A DNA stretch of 64,000 nt. It comes from JASGMR01 sp963664675. Lineage in GTDB: Bacteria; Thermotogota; Thermotogae; Petrotogales; Kosmotogaceae. This document shows positions 62,977 through 64,000 of this stretch, piece after piece. The DNA is taken from assembly GCA_963664675.2 (NCBI GenBank), contig CAXXLB010000007.1, positions 124,001-188,000 on the forward strand, written 5' to 3'. Every line of letters starts with the position of its first letter. The stretch's first letter is position 1. The translations under genes and the position numbers were made by a program. The notes below the pieces were generated by a model. It saw only the letters and a program-made list of their open reading frames with translations. It made no database searches and was not told the origin of the DNA.

Positions 62977-63852
62977 TTATACTTCAACAAAACCTACACC
63001 TATAGATCCCGGACCAGAATGCGCACCTATCACAGTTCCTAATAAGCCCGTACTGATTTTTATTCCTTTTCCCAGAGTATCTTTGAGTAATTTTACAATA
63101 TAGGTCTCGTCTTCTTTACACAATGCCTGTTGAGTACAGATGATGGTTTTATCAGGATTTTTTATTCTTGATAAAGCAATATTTGTCATTTTTTCAAGAG
63201 ACCTTTTTCTACCCCTCACAACTTTTATAGGCTTAACAACGCCATTTACAAATTCTGAAATTGGCTTTATATTTATAAGTTTTCCAAGAAAAGCGGACGC
63301 TCCTCCAATTCTTCCACCGGCTTTCATATACTTTAGTGTTTCCACAGTAAAAAGCGTCGACATACTGGATATCATTGAGGCAATCTTTTTGGATAGATTA
63401 TTCAAATTATTGCACCCATTTTTTATTGATTTTGCTATACTGATTTCCAAAGCTGCCTGTCCACATGTACAGCTTTTTGAAGATATAACTCTGATGTCAA
63501 CATCCTGCTTTCTTTCTAAATAGATATCTTTAGCCAGACACGCATTCTGAAAACTTGCGGAAAGTTCAGAAGAAATAGTAGTAACGATGAATTTTTTAAA
63601 TTCTTTTTTATAGAAGTCTTCAAAACCACTGATCCAGTCTTCGGGATTTGGAGCCGCAGTTTTTGGAACCATATCAGGATAATCTTTCATATGCTGATAA
63701 AATTCCTCATGAGTTAATTCCCTGTTTTCTGCAAAATATTTTTTGCCATCAAAAGTGTAATAAAAAGGTATTTCCTTTATAGAATATTTTTTTATAATTT
63801 CTCTTGGTAAATTTCCTGCTGAATCAACAAGTTGGGCTATTTTTTCATTCAA
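62977..63852 (-). CDS. DegV family protein (copy 4)
   Basis: This DegV protein has QLVDSAGNLPREIIKKY at the start, PKTAAPNPEDW, TTISSELSASFQNA and a late IGAHSGPGSIGVGF segment. I choose the TTG at 63852 (about 291 residues) because a TATAAT at 63885-63880 puts the transcript start near 63873, downstream of the ATGs at 63879 and 63876. AGGGG then lies 11 bases before the TTG. It is the most divergent of the four copies, with extra Cys residues (SSKSCTCGQAA). It should bind a fatty acid. Confidence 0.85.
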   Translation of the reverse strand: MNEKIAQLVDSAGNLPREIIKKYSIKEIPFYYTFDGKKYFAENRELTHEEFYQHMKDYPDMVPKTAAPNPEDWISGFEDFYKKEFKKFIVTTISSELSASFQNACLAKDIYLERKQDVDIRVISSKSCTCGQAALEISIAKSIKNGCNNLNNLSKKIASMISSMSTLFTVETLKYMKAGGRIGGASAFLGKLINIKPISEFVNGVVKPIKVVRGRKRSLEKMTNIALSRIKNPDKTIICTQQALCKEDETYIVKLLKDTLGKGIKISTGLLGTVIGAHSGPGSIGVGFVEV

Positions 63853-64000
63853 TTGGATCACTTCCCCTATTCTCATCACATTATAAACATTATAGAATAA
63901 TTTATTTCTATTTACAATTTAAATAATTACAAAAAGTTAAATTCCATAATTATATTCGCTTTTATTCATAAATTTTATATTTTAATAATCATATTAAGCC

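Noticed and set aside
1..64000. CRISPR arrays, tRNA or rRNA genes
   Set aside because: No spaced direct repeats and no cloverleaf or rRNA-like segments were noticed on either strand by eye.

Overview
This 64 kb window comes from a low-GC anaerobe-type bacterial chromosome. The protein style suggests a member of the Thermotogota or a similar deep-branching, heterotrophic lineage: several DegV proteins, short signal peptides ending in FAF or FSS, ABC sugar-type importers, one Xer recombinase, and mixed ATG, GTG and TTG starts with strong Shine-Dalgarno (SD) sites. This placement is inference; there is no rRNA or other marker gene in the window. I found no tRNA, rRNA or CRISPR array.

Layout. 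1-6.8 kb: end of an 8-oxoguanine-deaminase-like amidohydrolase, an ABC ATPase, a GNAT protein, a YdjM-like membrane protein, a minus-strand operon of MoxR ATPase, VWA metallopeptidase-like protein and an orphan protein, an acidic small protein and a glutaredoxin. 6.9-12.2 kb: an accessory island of decayed genes with Firmicutes-like parts (a TnpX-type serine recombinase, a permease-prefix membrane protein and padR). The padR gene is cut by an intact IS21-family element whose ends and 5-bp target duplication are readable. A small membrane protein/XRE regulator operon with paired operators follows. 12.2-31.6 kb: housekeeping and metabolic genes (P1 peptidase, AAC(3)-type acetyltransferase, ACT protein, MarR-TetR-Lon, gamma-glutamyltransferase, HD and PHP phosphohydrolases, Xer recombinase, FGGY kinase, diguanylate cyclase). 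31.7-41.4 kb: alkyltransferase-like protein, two carboxylesterases, two DegV proteins, a histidine kinase with an NtrC-type sigma-54 activator, and a methyltransferase. 41.4-47.5 kb: a DUF1175 / alpha-2-macroglobulin / HExxH protease operon. 49.1-55.9 kb: a GntR-controlled operon that matches the fructoselysine (frl) gene set but carries two deglycases. 56-64 kb: MATE exporter, a cobalamin riboswitch in front of sucCD, an EamA transporter, MsrB, a broken DUF3795 gene and a fourth DegV.

How the genes work together. The clearest functional unit is the frl-like operon: regulator, binding protein, two permeases, a PfkB kinase to phosphorylate the imported Amadori compound, and two SIS-domain deglycases to split it. 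The alpha-2-macroglobulin operon looks like a surface or periplasmic protein-defence module with its own protease-like partner. The B12 riboswitch on sucCD suggests that succinyl-CoA interconversion is tied to a B12-dependent pathway outside the window.

Data quality. Three genes between 55.7 and 59.1 kb (the second deglycase, the MATE exporter and sucC) each contain a single extra base at a base run, after which the correct protein continues in another frame. The shared direction points to sequence error or a local oddity rather than three independent gene losses.
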